A stretch of 64,000 nucleotides of DNA from Bacteroidales bacterium. Lineage in GTDB: Bacteria; Bacteroidota; Bacteroidia; Bacteroidales; F082. Made by a program: the position numbers and the translations under genes. The stretch spans positions 1-64,000 of the forward strand of contig JAFYIE010000086.1 of assembly GCA_017538795.1 (NCBI GenBank), written 5' to 3'. Of this stretch, positions 19,362-26,732 are shown one piece after another (the first letter of the stretch is position 1; every line of letters begins with the position of its first letter). The notes beneath the pieces were generated by a model. That model saw nothing but the letters and a program-made list of their open reading frames with translations, did no database searches and was not told the DNA's origin.

Positions 19362-19570
19362 GTAAAAGTAAACAAATAATTAAGAAACAGAAAAAGTTAA
19401 AAACTGAGACATAATATTGGCGTTTACGCTTGCTTAATCTCTTAAGTTCCACAAACAAGATAATCAAAAGTAAAGCGGTAAATGCTCGCGAAGATTTCGT
19501 GGGCTTTACTTGTTGATTATCGGGTCGTGGAACACCTAAGAGATTCAAGGATTGTCCCACGATTTTTTTA
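19362..19570 (+). ncRNA. 6S-like structured RNA (about 205 nt)
   Basis: The transcript predicted from the promoter folds into one long interrupted hairpin. Outer stem: AATCTCTTA 19436-19444 with TAAGAGATT 19537-19545. Next: TTCCAC 19447-19452 with GTGGAA 19527-19532. Then GATAATCAA 19459-19467 with TTGATTATC 19513-19521, and AAGTAAAGC 19468-19476 with GCTTTACTT 19503-19511. A small tip follows. A T-run at 19563-19569 ends it. A rod-like hairpin with internal loops, this size and its own promoter resemble 6S RNA, which binds RNA polymerase; the Bacteroidales-1 RNA motif is another candidate. There is no coding potential. Identity is inferred from structure only. Confidence 0.6.
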
Positions 19571-19626
19571 TTATAAAATCAATTAATAACTAAAAGTTGC
19601 GCCCGACACGAATTAGGGATAACAAT

Positions 19627-20421
19627 ATGAAAAAACTCTTTTACTATTTTGGAATTTGCTTGATATTGTCATCTTGCGCTCCTTCTATTTATTATCAAAT
19701 GTACCAAACAAAACCAATATCTGACGATATCAAAGTATACGAAAACAAGTTGGTTTATGAAGATGACAATTGTACCATATTGTATGATTTTTGGGGAGAA
19801 TTTGGTAATGCCGGATTCCTTATTTACAATAAAAGTTCAGAAAACATATATTTGCATCTCGACAAATGTTTTTATATAAACAATGGATACGCATATGATT
19901 ATTATCAAAATAGGATATATAATAACAAAGTTATCGAATTAAGTGAATTGTCTCAAAATACAACACATTCTGTATCCCATATAGAGACTTTCTTAACAGA
20001 TGTTTCAGAAATAAAGAACAAGACAATTTGTATTCCTCCCAAAACCGTTAAAGAAATTACAGAATATGAAATTAGCAAAGTGCTGTACCTAAACTGTGAT
20101 TTGAATTATAAAGTTATGTTGGAAGTTAATAATAGTGTTTCGTTTAATCAAAAAGACAGTCCTTATGTTTTTAGCAACAGATTAGTTTATTCTATTGGTG
20201 AATCAGATGAATTGCATCATATCAAAAATGAATTTTATGTGTCTAAGATTACTAATTATTCTTCTGATGATATAGTGAAATATGTTAATGTCAAGGATTG
20301 CGCAAATAAGGGAACGAAGTCAGTTAGTATTATAAAAGAATCCGGTCCCGATAGATTTTATATAAAATATGAGTTCGATTCTCAAACAAATGATATTAAA
20401 ATAGTAAAGGATCCCCAATAA
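19627..20421 (+). CDS. Predicted lipoprotein of unknown function
   Basis: 264 residues from ATG 19627; a TTG at 19597 in frame is rejected because the signal peptide starts at the ATG. The signal sequence ends in LSSC with Cys17 as lipid anchor, so the protein should be membrane-anchored. The mature part is rich in Tyr, Asn, Asp and Lys with beta-strand character and no known motif. The gene is visibly more AT-rich than its neighbours and uses many AAT, ATA and TTA codons. It lies between the 6S-like RNA and prmC. Transfer from another genome is possible. Unknown function. Confidence 0.7.
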   Translation: MKKLFYYFGICLILSSCAPSIYYQMYQTKPISDDIKVYENKLVYEDDNCTILYDFWGEFGNAGFLIYNKSSENIYLHLDKCFYINNGYAYDYYQNRIYNNKVIELSELSQNTTHSVSHIETFLTDVSEIKNKTICIPPKTVKEITEYEISKVLYLNCDLNYKVMLEVNNSVSFNQKDSPYVFSNRLVYSIGESDELHHIKNEFYVSKITNYSSDDIVKYVNVKDCANKGTKSVSIIKESGPDRFYIKYEFDSQTNDIKIVKDPQ

Positions 20422-20439
20422 TCGGGGATTTCTTTTTTT
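20411..20439 (+). terminator. Terminator after the AT-rich lipoprotein gene
   Basis: ATCCCC 20411-20416 pairs with GGGGAT 20424-20429, followed by a T-rich run 20430-20439. The stem includes the stop codon of the lipoprotein gene, and the T-run abuts the stop of convergent prmC. Confidence 0.75.
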
Positions 20440-21343
20440 ATCTTGTCGTTTTTAATATTCTATCTTTTCCCCTGAAATCTTTAATGATTTCCATGTTTTT
20501 GAATCCCATTTCGTGGCAAAGATTCTTCATCTCATTGCCGAATTTCTCGTTGATTTCAAACCAAACTTGGCCATTGGGTTTCAAGGCTTTTTGCGCGAAT
20601 TCAAGAATCTTTCTGTAGAAAATCAAAGGATCATTATCTGAAACAAACAACGCTGTTGAAGGCTCGTAATCCAAAACGTTGGCGCGCATTTCCGATTTCT
20701 CGCTCTCGCAGACGTAAGGTGGGTTGCTGACAATGATATCGAACTGTCCGTTTAATAAATCCCGGTTTTGAGGGTTTAAGATATCGTCTTTTATAAAGGT
20801 AACGTTAACCTCGTTGGCCTCGGCATTCTTTTTTGCCACCTCCAAGGCCTTTTCGGAAACATCAACGGCGGTTACTGCACTGTCTTTCAATAACTTGGCG
20901 AGACTGATGGCGATGCAACCAGAGCCGGTGCCGATATCGAGTATGGATATATGTGTCGGAGATTTCTCCACTTCGCTCCGCTTCGGTCGAAATGACGAGT
21001 TGGGGGTAACTGCTAACTTATTAACTAATTCTTCGGTCTCAGGACGAGGAATCAGCACGTTTTCATTCACAATAAACCGCATTCCACAAAATTCTGTTTC
21101 GCCCAAAATGTATTGAATCGGCTTGTTTTTTAGCAGCTCCTTAACGGCAAAATGTAATGTCAACAACTCGGATTCACTCAAACGAAGTTCAGGTTCCATT
21201 GCAAGTTTCACTCTGTCGATGCCGAAATAATGCTCCAACAGAATCATTATCAATGCGTTGGCTTCGTCGGAGCCGTAAATCTTCTCCAACTCGCCCACAT
21301 AATATCTGCGACAATCCCGAACTAAATTTGATGACATTTTCAT
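20438..21343 (-). CDS. prmC: Release factor glutamine methyltransferase PrmC (HemK)
   Basis: 301 residues. It methylates the Gln of the GGQ motif in release factors RF1 and RF2 using S-adenosylmethionine. The N-terminal helical substrate domain (about 1-105, with PIQYILGETEF) is followed by motif I DIGTGSG near residue 135 and the catalytic NPPY at 207-210. Between the domains, residues 116-128 are encoded by a short interspersed repeat and lengthen the linker without breaking the frame. ATG 21343 is used; a second ATG two codons later is equally possible because the -7 element is very close. Confidence 0.92.
   Translation of the reverse strand: MKMSSNLVRDCRRYYVGELEKIYGSDEANALIMILLEHYFGIDRVKLAMEPELRLSESELLTLHFAVKELLKNKPIQYILGETEFCGMRFIVNENVLIPRPETEELVNKLAVTPNSSFRPKRSEVEKSPTHISILDIGTGSGCIAISLAKLLKDSAVTAVDVSEKALEVAKKNAEANEVNVTFIKDDILNPQNRDLLNGQFDIIVSNPPYVCESEKSEMRANVLDYEPSTALFVSDNDPLIFYRKILEFAQKALKPNGQVWFEINEKFGNEMKNLCHEMGFKNMEIIKDFRGKDRILKTTR
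20961..20998 (-). repeat. Short interspersed repeat inside prmC
   Basis: On the plus strand the block begins GATTTCTCCACTTCGCTCCG and ends GGTCGAAATGACGA, a familiar intergenic repeat of Bacteroidota genomes. Here it is translated in prmC as SSFRPKRSEVEKS. Single copy in this window. Confidence 0.65.
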
Positions 21344-21347
21344 AGTG

Positions 21348-21355
21348 CAAAGTTA
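21348..21355 (-). promoter_or_regulatory. -7 element of prmC
   Basis: On the minus strand TAACTTTG followed by C, ending four bases before the ATG at 21343. The transcript would start at or just inside the start codon. No good -33 box. Confidence 0.45.
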
Positions 21356-21360
21356 TAAAA

Positions 21361-21531
21361 TTCTCGTGCAGAACTCGCAGAAAACACAGAAATAATTAAT
21401 CCTTGTGGTCGCTTTGCGGTGCGGTGGCCTGCGCCAGACGGCGGTCCGAGCTTCGGCTGGTGCTTGATTTTTTGGTTGCTTTTTTATATGAAAAAAGTAA
21501 CAAGAAACTGCCCGTTAGGGCAAAAAATTAT
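21361..21531. other. Intergenic region with GC-rich stretch
   Basis: Between divergent prmC and the YigZ-like gene. Positions 21408-21465 are unusually GC-rich for an intergenic region here (GGTCGCTTTGCGGTGCGGTG) and flanked by AT-rich DNA. They resemble a decayed repeat. No gene or RNA recognised. Confidence 0.4.
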
Positions 21532-21539
21532 TATTTTTG
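21532..21539 (+). promoter_or_regulatory. -7 element of the YigZ-like gene
   Basis: TATTTTTG followed by C, with four bases between it and the ATG at 21544, the same geometry as prmC on the other strand. It suggests a leaderless or nearly leaderless transcript. Confidence 0.5.
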
Positions 21540-21543
21540 CAGC

Positions 21544-22158
21544 ATGTTATTCGAAGATTCATATAAAATCGTGACCACAAAAGGCGAGGGGCTCTACAAA
21601 GAGAAAGGCTCCAAGTTTATCGCCGAGGCATTTCCGGTTCACTCCGAAGCCGAGGTCAAGGAATACGTTGCCGAGATTCGCAAACGTTATTTCGACGCGA
21701 AACATCACTGCTACGCCTTCATGATTGGTCCCGACAAAGCGTGCTACCGCTCGAGCGACGACGGCGAACCATCAGGAACTGCCGGCAAACCTATCCTAAA
21801 CCAGATCCTCTCGAAAGATGTCACCAACGTCTGCGTCGTCGTGACGCGTTACTTCGGCGGTCAGTTGCTTGGAGTGCCTGGTCTCATAAACGCTTACAAA
21901 ACCTCGGCTCGCGAGGCGCTCGACAACTGTACCATTGTTGAAAAGACCATCGACGAGGTTTACAGCCTCGAATTCGACTACCCGCTCCTCAACGAGGTGA
22001 TGCGCATCCTCAAAGACGAAAACCTCGAGCAACAGAACCCAAAATTTGAACTTCGTTGCTACCTCGAAATCGCAATAAGACAAAGCGATTCCGACAGAAT
22101 TGTTGAAAAAATCAAGCGCCTCTACGGAGTCGATGTGAAATACATCAAAACCATTTAA
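21544..22158 (+). CDS. YigZ/IMPACT family protein
   Basis: 204 residues from ATG 21544; earlier in-frame starts lie upstream of the -7 element and translate a repeat-like region. Signature residues are KGSKFIAEAFPV, DAKHHCYAF, SDDGEPSGTAGKPIL and VVVTRYFGGQLLGVPGL, typical of the N-terminal UPF0029 domain, with a C-terminal DUF1949-like domain after about residue 135. The eukaryotic relative IMPACT affects Gcn2 signalling; the bacterial role is not settled. Cytoplasmic. Confidence 0.9.
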   Translation: MLFEDSYKIVTTKGEGLYKEKGSKFIAEAFPVHSEAEVKEYVAEIRKRYFDAKHHCYAFMIGPDKACYRSSDDGEPSGTAGKPILNQILSKDVTNVCVVVTRYFGGQLLGVPGLINAYKTSAREALDNCTIVEKTIDEVYSLEFDYPLLNEVMRILKDENLEQQNPKFELRCYLEIAIRQSDSDRIVEKIKRLYGVDVKYIKTI

Positions 22159-22187
22159 AATCAGTAAATTACGCCTTTTTTTGCCCC

Positions 22188-22195
22188 TATTTTTG
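22188..22195 (+). promoter_or_regulatory. dnaA: Candidate -7 element upstream of dnaA
   Basis: TATTTTTG followed by C, 148 bases before dnaA and 29 after the YigZ stop. No clear -33 box. A second, weaker candidate GATATTTG lies at 22272-22279. Confidence 0.4.
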
Positions 22196-22280
22196 CGATT
22201 TCCTCGTAATATAGAACTAAAAAAAATAAAAGTCAATACTAAAAAAATTTTTTTATTAACTTTTTTGTGTTGATATTTGT

Positions 22281-22308
22281 AAAGTCATTTTATGGGCATA
22301 ATGACTTT
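22281..22308. promoter_or_regulatory. Inverted repeat upstream of dnaA, possible operator
   Basis: AAAGTCAT 22281-22288 and ATGACTTT 22301-22308 are perfect inverted arms; pairing extends to about 12 bases with a two-base bulge. A similar half-site, AAAAGTCAATA, lies near 22229. It is 36 bases from the dnaA start and no T-run follows, so it looks like a protein-binding site rather than a terminator. No classical DnaA boxes (TTATNCACA) were seen. Confidence 0.45.
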
Positions 22309-22343
22309 TATAATCACTTGATTTGTAAATATTTATAAAATTG

Positions 22344-23780
22344 ATGAGCAAGAATTTGTTTGAAATATGGGAAGATTGTCTCTCGATGATTCGCGAGAAC
22401 GTTCCGCCGCAAGCTTTCTCGACTTGGTTCGAGCCGATTAAGCCTGTCGACTACAAGAACGGTCTCCTTACCATCCAGGTGCCGTCTGACTTTTTCTACG
22501 AATTCCTTGAGACTCATTATATTAAGGTTATAAAAGCCACCATCCGTAAGGTGCTTGGCCCGGAAGGAAAACTCGAATACTCCATCATGATGGATAGTAA
22601 CGAGAACAAACCTGTGATGGTGAAACAGCCATCGGTCGACCGTACAAACACCAAAAATCCGCCTAAGCAGATCCAAATCGATTTCGAAAACACAGAACAG
22701 AAAGTGCTGAACCCGTTCGCGCTCCCTGGAATAAAGAAGGTGAATATCGAGTCGAACCTCAACGAGAACTACTGCATGGAGAATTTCGTGGTAGGAGAGT
22801 GCAACCGTGTGGCTTACGAGGCAGGTCTCGCCATAGCGAAAAACCCTGGCCGCACCTCGTTCAACCCGATGTTTATCTTCAGCCCGACAGGAATGGGAAA
22901 GACCCACGTCTGTCAGGCTATCGGCCTCGAAACAAAGAAATATCACCCCGAGCTGACAGTGCTCTACGTCAACGCGGAACAGTTCCTGATGCAGTTCCAG
23001 GCCTCGTGCCGCAACAACAGCTCCAAGAGCAGCCGCGACGACTTCGTGCATTTCTACCAGATGATCGACGTGCTCATCATCGACGATATCCAGTTTCTTT
23101 CGGGAAAACCGAAGACACAAGATACTTTGTTCCACATCTTCAACCATCTGCAACAGACTGGCAAACAGCTGATTTTTACCTGCGACAAGCCGCCTGCGGA
23201 AATCAAAGACATGGAACAGCGCCTCATCTCTCGTTTCAAATGGGGACTCTCAGCCGAGATGTCGCTGCCAGATGTCGAGACGCGTCGTAATATCCTGAAA
23301 CGCAAGGCTTACAACGAAGGCGTGGAGCTGCCGGAAGACGTGGTGAACTATATCGCGGAGCATATCAAAACCAATATCCGCGAGATGGAAGGCTTTCTCA
23401 TCTCACTCATCGCACAGTCGTCGCTCAACAGAAAATCCATCACCATCAGTCTTGCAAAACAGATGGTGGAGCGTTTTGTGAACAACTCCAACCGCGAAAT
23501 CACCATAACCTATATTATTAATGCGGTGTGCGAGGAGATGGAGACGTCACAAGCCGACTTCTTTACGAAATCAAGGAAGCGCAACATAGTGCAGGCTCGT
23601 CAGCTGTCGATGTATTTCTCGAAGAAATATACCAAAGCGCCGCTTATCGTCATCGGAGAGCAGTGTGGAGGTAAAGACCACGCCACCGTTATTCACGCAC
23701 TCAAGACCGTTGCAAACCTTCTCGATACCGACAAACAATTCCGTGCTATCGCCGATAAGATAGAACAGACTCTTCAATAA
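22344..23780 (+). CDS. dnaA: Chromosomal replication initiator DnaA
   Basis: 478 residues from ATG 22344 (a TTG three bases earlier is ignored). Domain I has WEDCLSMIRENVPPQAFSTWF. AAA+ domain III has Walker A SPTGMGKTH near 180-188 and Walker B IIDDIQFL near 243. C-terminal domain IV carries the DNA-binding signature GGKDHATVIHA near 443-453, with Lys where Arg is usual and Ala where Ser is usual. DnaA binds the origin and opens it with ATP. The stop is 6 bases before the next gene, so both are probably co-transcribed. An inverted repeat upstream may be regulatory. Confidence 0.95.
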   Translation: MSKNLFEIWEDCLSMIRENVPPQAFSTWFEPIKPVDYKNGLLTIQVPSDFFYEFLETHYIKVIKATIRKVLGPEGKLEYSIMMDSNENKPVMVKQPSVDRTNTKNPPKQIQIDFENTEQKVLNPFALPGIKKVNIESNLNENYCMENFVVGECNRVAYEAGLAIAKNPGRTSFNPMFIFSPTGMGKTHVCQAIGLETKKYHPELTVLYVNAEQFLMQFQASCRNNSSKSSRDDFVHFYQMIDVLIIDDIQFLSGKPKTQDTLFHIFNHLQQTGKQLIFTCDKPPAEIKDMEQRLISRFKWGLSAEMSLPDVETRRNILKRKAYNEGVELPEDVVNYIAEHIKTNIREMEGFLISLIAQSSLNRKSITISLAKQMVERFVNNSNREITITYIINAVCEEMETSQADFFTKSRKRNIVQARQLSMYFSKKYTKAPLIVIGEQCGGKDHATVIHALKTVANLLDTDKQFRAIADKIEQTLQ

Positions 23781-23786
23781 GTCGTT

Positions 23787-24527
23787 ATGAATCAACAATT
23801 TGGAAAACTATATCTTGTGCCTGCGCTGCTCGGTGCTACTTCGGCTGAACATGTTATCCCTGCCGGAACTCTCGAAATTGTCAGGACACTGAGGTTTTTT
23901 GTTGTTGAAAACGTCCGCACAGCCCGCCGCATGCTGAGCAAGATGCATATGCCTTGTCCTATCGACGAACTCGAGTTTGTGGAACTCGACAAACACAATC
24001 CCGAGAACCCTGATCTGCTTACATATCTCGGCAAAGCCCTTGATGGTCAGGATATTGGCTTGATGTCAGAGGCTGGGACACCATGCGTCGCCGACCCGGG
24101 AGCTCTCATCGTGGAACTTGCGCATCAGGCCGGAATTCAAGTCATCCCTCTCACAGGCCCTAACGCTATGATTCTCGCTCTGATGGCGTCGGGATTCAAT
24201 GGACAGTCGTTCTGTTTCCACGGCTATCTTCCGATAAAAAATCCGGAGAGGACACAGAAAATCAAATCGCTTGAACGCCAGTCACTGGCAAACAACGAGA
24301 CGGAACTCTTCATCGAGACGCCGTTTCGCAACAATGCCATGATTGAGGAACTGGTGAAAACATGCAATCCGAATACAATGCTCTGCGTGGCGTCGAATAT
24401 CACCATGGAGGATGAGAAAATCGTCAGCAAACCCATATCCGACTGGAAAAAAATAAAAGAATACGACTGGAATAAAAAACCAGCCGTATTCTTGATCTAT
24501 TGTTCGAAATTTCGGAAAAAATATTAA
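23787..24527 (+). CDS. RsmI-like SAM-dependent methyltransferase
   Basis: 246 residues of the tetrapyrrole methylase superfamily. The N-terminal KLYLVPALLG replaces the usual LYLVATPIGN of RsmI. LMSEAGTPCVADPGALIV and PLTGPNAMILALMASGF match the SAM-binding core. RsmI methylates the ribose of C1402 in 16S rRNA; this paralogue is shorter than RsmI (about 280) and lacks its C-terminal part, so the exact substrate is uncertain. It follows dnaA by 6 bases and ends converging with, and overlapping by 4 bases, the small minus-strand gene. Confidence 0.82.
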   Translation: MNQQFGKLYLVPALLGATSAEHVIPAGTLEIVRTLRFFVVENVRTARRMLSKMHMPCPIDELEFVELDKHNPENPDLLTYLGKALDGQDIGLMSEAGTPCVADPGALIVELAHQAGIQVIPLTGPNAMILALMASGFNGQSFCFHGYLPIKNPERTQKIKSLERQSLANNETELFIETPFRNNAMIEELVKTCNPNTMLCVASNITMEDEKIVSKPISDWKKIKEYDWNKKPAVFLIYCSKFRKKY

Positions 24528-24844
24528 ATCAATTTCCTCAACATCATGAAAACGCTCTGTTCCGCTGCCTGGAATTTCCCATCGGCGAAGAATACCTTTT
24601 TCATTCTGTCGAAATGATTCTGCCTGTCTAATTCATCTTTGATATATAAAGCCTTATGCTCGCGGATGGTCTCTATCCTGCTGAGCGCGTTGTCTGCCTC
24701 GAATCCATTGTAAATCCTGACAAACGTCACCGGATCAGTGTGCGAGCCAATCGCTATCAACTCCTGTTTGGTGATGTCGAAATCGGCATCCGCCGCAATG
24801 AGGAGGCAATATATCTCAAATTCTTCTTTGGTAAGATTTTTCAT
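24524..24844 (-). CDS. Small hypothetical protein
   Basis: 106 residues, highly charged and helical (KNLTKEEFEIYCLLIAADAD). The pattern of acidic helices recalls TerB-like folds, but the conserved metal ligands of TerB are not evident and I do not assign the family. No signal peptide or membrane segment. It overlaps the end of the RsmI-like gene. A hairpin repeat lies directly upstream of its start. Probably a real gene because codon use is like its neighbours and the frame is intact. Confidence 0.6.
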   Translation of the reverse strand: MKNLTKEEFEIYCLLIAADADFDITKQELIAIGSHTDPVTFVRIYNGFEADNALSRIETIREHKALYIKDELDRQNHFDRMKKVFFADGKFQAAEQSVFMMLRKLI

Positions 24845-24862
24845 AAATCATTTTTTAAAAAT

Positions 24863-24891
24863 GTAGAGACGTCATATTATGGCGTCTCTAC
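24863..24891 (+). repeat. GTAGAGACG...CGTCTCTAC hairpin repeat, copy 3
   Basis: GTAGAGACGTCAT 24863-24875 and ATGGCGTCTCTAC 24879-24891, a 13-base stem with one T-G pair and loop ATT. Related to 18908-18935 and 19281-19299. It lies between two minus-strand genes. Confidence 0.75.
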
Positions 24892-24920
24892 TAATGTCTA
24901 ACGTCTAATGTCTAATGTCT
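24891..24920. repeat. Short tandem CTAATGT/CTAACGT repeat
   Basis: About four units of CTAATGT/CTAACGT in tandem directly after the hairpin repeat and before the stop of the transporter gene. Typical low-complexity spacer of this genome. Confidence 0.6.
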
Positions 24921-24921
24921 G

Positions 24922-26616
24922 TTACGCAGTAACTCTCTCCAGCCATTTCACCATTCCGAACATCACCGACATCGAGACTACGCAGATTGCGAGGAACACG
25001 CCCCAGCATACCCAGATGTCCCAAGCATCGTACATGAGAGGTCCGACGAAGATGAAGAGGTTGCCGATAGCTGTAGCACCAAGCCACAAACCCTGGCAGA
25101 GACCTACCATGTGACGTGGAGCCACCTTCGACACGAACGAAAGTCCGAGAGGTGAGATGAACAACTCAGCGACTGTGAGGAAGAAGTAAGTTACAATCAA
25201 TACCCATGGTCCTGATTTTGCGAGACCGTTAGCTGCCATCGTAGCTGCATCCATTGCGCGGAACTCTTCGCCTGAAGGATAGTTGCATGAGATTGAAAGT
25301 GCCATAAGGAATAGGTAAGCCAATCCGGCGATACCCATACCGTAAGCGATCTTGCGAGGTGTCGAAACGCCTTTGCCTCTTCTGACCAGCCATGCGAAAG
25401 CAGCCATGACGAGAGGTGTTAAGACGATGACATACAATGGGTTAAGTGCTTGCCAAATCTCAGCAGGGAAGATGTCGGTGACAACGAAGTCGCGTGCCAA
25501 CAACGTCAACGACTGGCTGTTCTGGTGGAACGAGAGCCAGAAGAAGATGGCGATGCCGAGAACTGCAAACAAAGCGTAGAGACGCTGTTTGATTTCCTTT
25601 GCCATTGCGAGTTTTTCCTCTTGTGTGTATTCGACCACTTCGGCTTTCTCTTTCTTTGCCGGCTGTGGGAAAATCTTCTTTGTGCAGAGGAATACTGTCA
25701 ATGAAATCATCATGGCGATCACTGAAGCGATGAATGCAAAGTGAACGCCAGTGTTGAACACGTCAATATATTGTGAGCTGAATGTCACGAGGTTGTCAGG
25801 CATTGCTGCACCGTCGACCAGTGATTTAGCCATGTTTTCGGTGAACTTTGTTGTCTGTTCACCATTGGCGAGATATTGATGGCAGAGTGCCGGCATGTCG
25901 GCGTTGTAGACGAAGTTATGTACTCCCAGCCACCATTTACGAAGCATAGGAGCCACGAATGGAGCGATCACACCGCCGATGTTGATAAACACGTAGAAAA
26001 TCTGGAAACCGCTGTCGCGACGGTCTTTTGCCTCAGCCAAAGCCTCAGGACCTTTTTCAGCGGCTTCGGCTTCGAATTTGTCGTAAAGCTTACCTACAAG
26101 AGCCTGCAAGTTGCCTTTGAACAGACCGTTACCAAACGAGATGCAGAGCAAAGCGAAGCAAGTGAAGATCAAGATACCCCACCATGCACCGCCGCTGTCG
26201 AGGATGATGCCGTCAGCGCCCTTGCTGAACAACGGGATAGCCAGTCCGACATAACCTGCCGCCATGATAATCAAGCCCCACTGGATAGTTCTCGGATAGT
26301 TCTGAGTGCGGTCAGCAATGATACCACCCACCAAACTCAAAACGTAAATTCCGAAATAAAACACCGAGTAGATGATACTGGCGGTCTTATCCGGCAAACC
26401 GAATTTTGAAACGAGGAACAACAGCAGGATGGCGTTCATGATGTAATATCCGAAACGCTCGCCCATGTTGCTCAAAGCTGCTGCAATCAAGCCTTTAGGA
26501 TGATACTTTTTGGCTTGACGGAGATAATAAACCAAAAATGGGATGACGACGATCAAAACGCCGATCAAAATCACCAACAATTGGTTGGTCGCCCATAAAC
26601 GTTCAATTAATGACAT
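24922..26616 (-). CDS. POT family proton-coupled peptide transporter
   Basis: 564 residues with about 14 membrane helices. The motif NMGERFGYY (near residue 50) corresponds to the ExxERFxYYG motif of POT transporters with Asn in place of the first Glu. GGIIADRTQNYPRT and the C-terminal FISPLGLSFVSKVAP are further family marks. It imports di- and tripeptides across the inner membrane using the proton gradient, in line with a protein-degrading lifestyle (a C25 peptidase is nearby). A large loop with charged residues lies near 310-345. Divergent from valS. Confidence 0.9.
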   Translation of the reverse strand: MSLIERLWATNQLLVILIGVLIVVIPFLVYYLRQAKKYHPKGLIAAALSNMGERFGYYIMNAILLLFLVSKFGLPDKTASIIYSVFYFGIYVLSLVGGIIADRTQNYPRTIQWGLIIMAAGYVGLAIPLFSKGADGIILDSGGAWWGILIFTCFALLCISFGNGLFKGNLQALVGKLYDKFEAEAAEKGPEALAEAKDRRDSGFQIFYVFINIGGVIAPFVAPMLRKWWLGVHNFVYNADMPALCHQYLANGEQTTKFTENMAKSLVDGAAMPDNLVTFSSQYIDVFNTGVHFAFIASVIAMMISLTVFLCTKKIFPQPAKKEKAEVVEYTQEEKLAMAKEIKQRLYALFAVLGIAIFFWLSFHQNSQSLTLLARDFVVTDIFPAEIWQALNPLYVIVLTPLVMAAFAWLVRRGKGVSTPRKIAYGMGIAGLAYLFLMALSISCNYPSGEEFRAMDAATMAANGLAKSGPWVLIVTYFFLTVAELFISPLGLSFVSKVAPRHMVGLCQGLWLGATAIGNLFIFVGPLMYDAWDIWVCWGVFLAICVVSMSVMFGMVKWLERVTA

Positions 26617-26674
26617 AAACTTAAAATTTTAATTATACATAGAATTATTTCTCGTTTTCATTTCAAAAATCGTA

Positions 26675-26682
26675 CAAAAATA
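26675..26682 (-). promoter_or_regulatory. -7 element of the POT transporter gene
   Basis: On the minus strand TATTTTTG, 58 bases before the start codon, with candidate -33 CAA/TTG boxes near 26700-26706. It lies next to the valS promoter on the other strand. Confidence 0.5.
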
Positions 26683-26692
26683 ATAAAAAAGT

Positions 26693-26723
26693 TTGAATGC
26701 AAACAAGAAAAATCGTAATTTTG
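26693..26723 (+). promoter_or_regulatory. valS: Promoter of valS
   Basis: TTTG 26692-26695, 20 nt, then TAATTTTG 26716-26723 followed by C. It overlaps the upstream part of the divergent transporter promoter. Confidence 0.65.
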
Positions 26724-26732
26724 CAACTTAAT

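Noticed and set aside
19348-19560. Minus-strand open frame over the structured RNA
   Set aside because: It only mirrors the hairpin RNA, lacks plausible protein composition and runs against a strong plus-strand promoter.
22159-22343. Possible replication origin next to dnaA
   Set aside because: AT-rich, but no DnaA boxes or 13-mer repeats recognisable; only an inverted repeat is seen.
22314-23153. 279-codon minus-strand frame within dnaA
   Set aside because: Shadow of the dnaA coding frame with biased composition (rich in His, Val, Leu) and no start signal.
24891-24920. CRISPR-like tandem repeat
   Set aside because: Units are only about 7 bases without spacers; a simple low-complexity tract.
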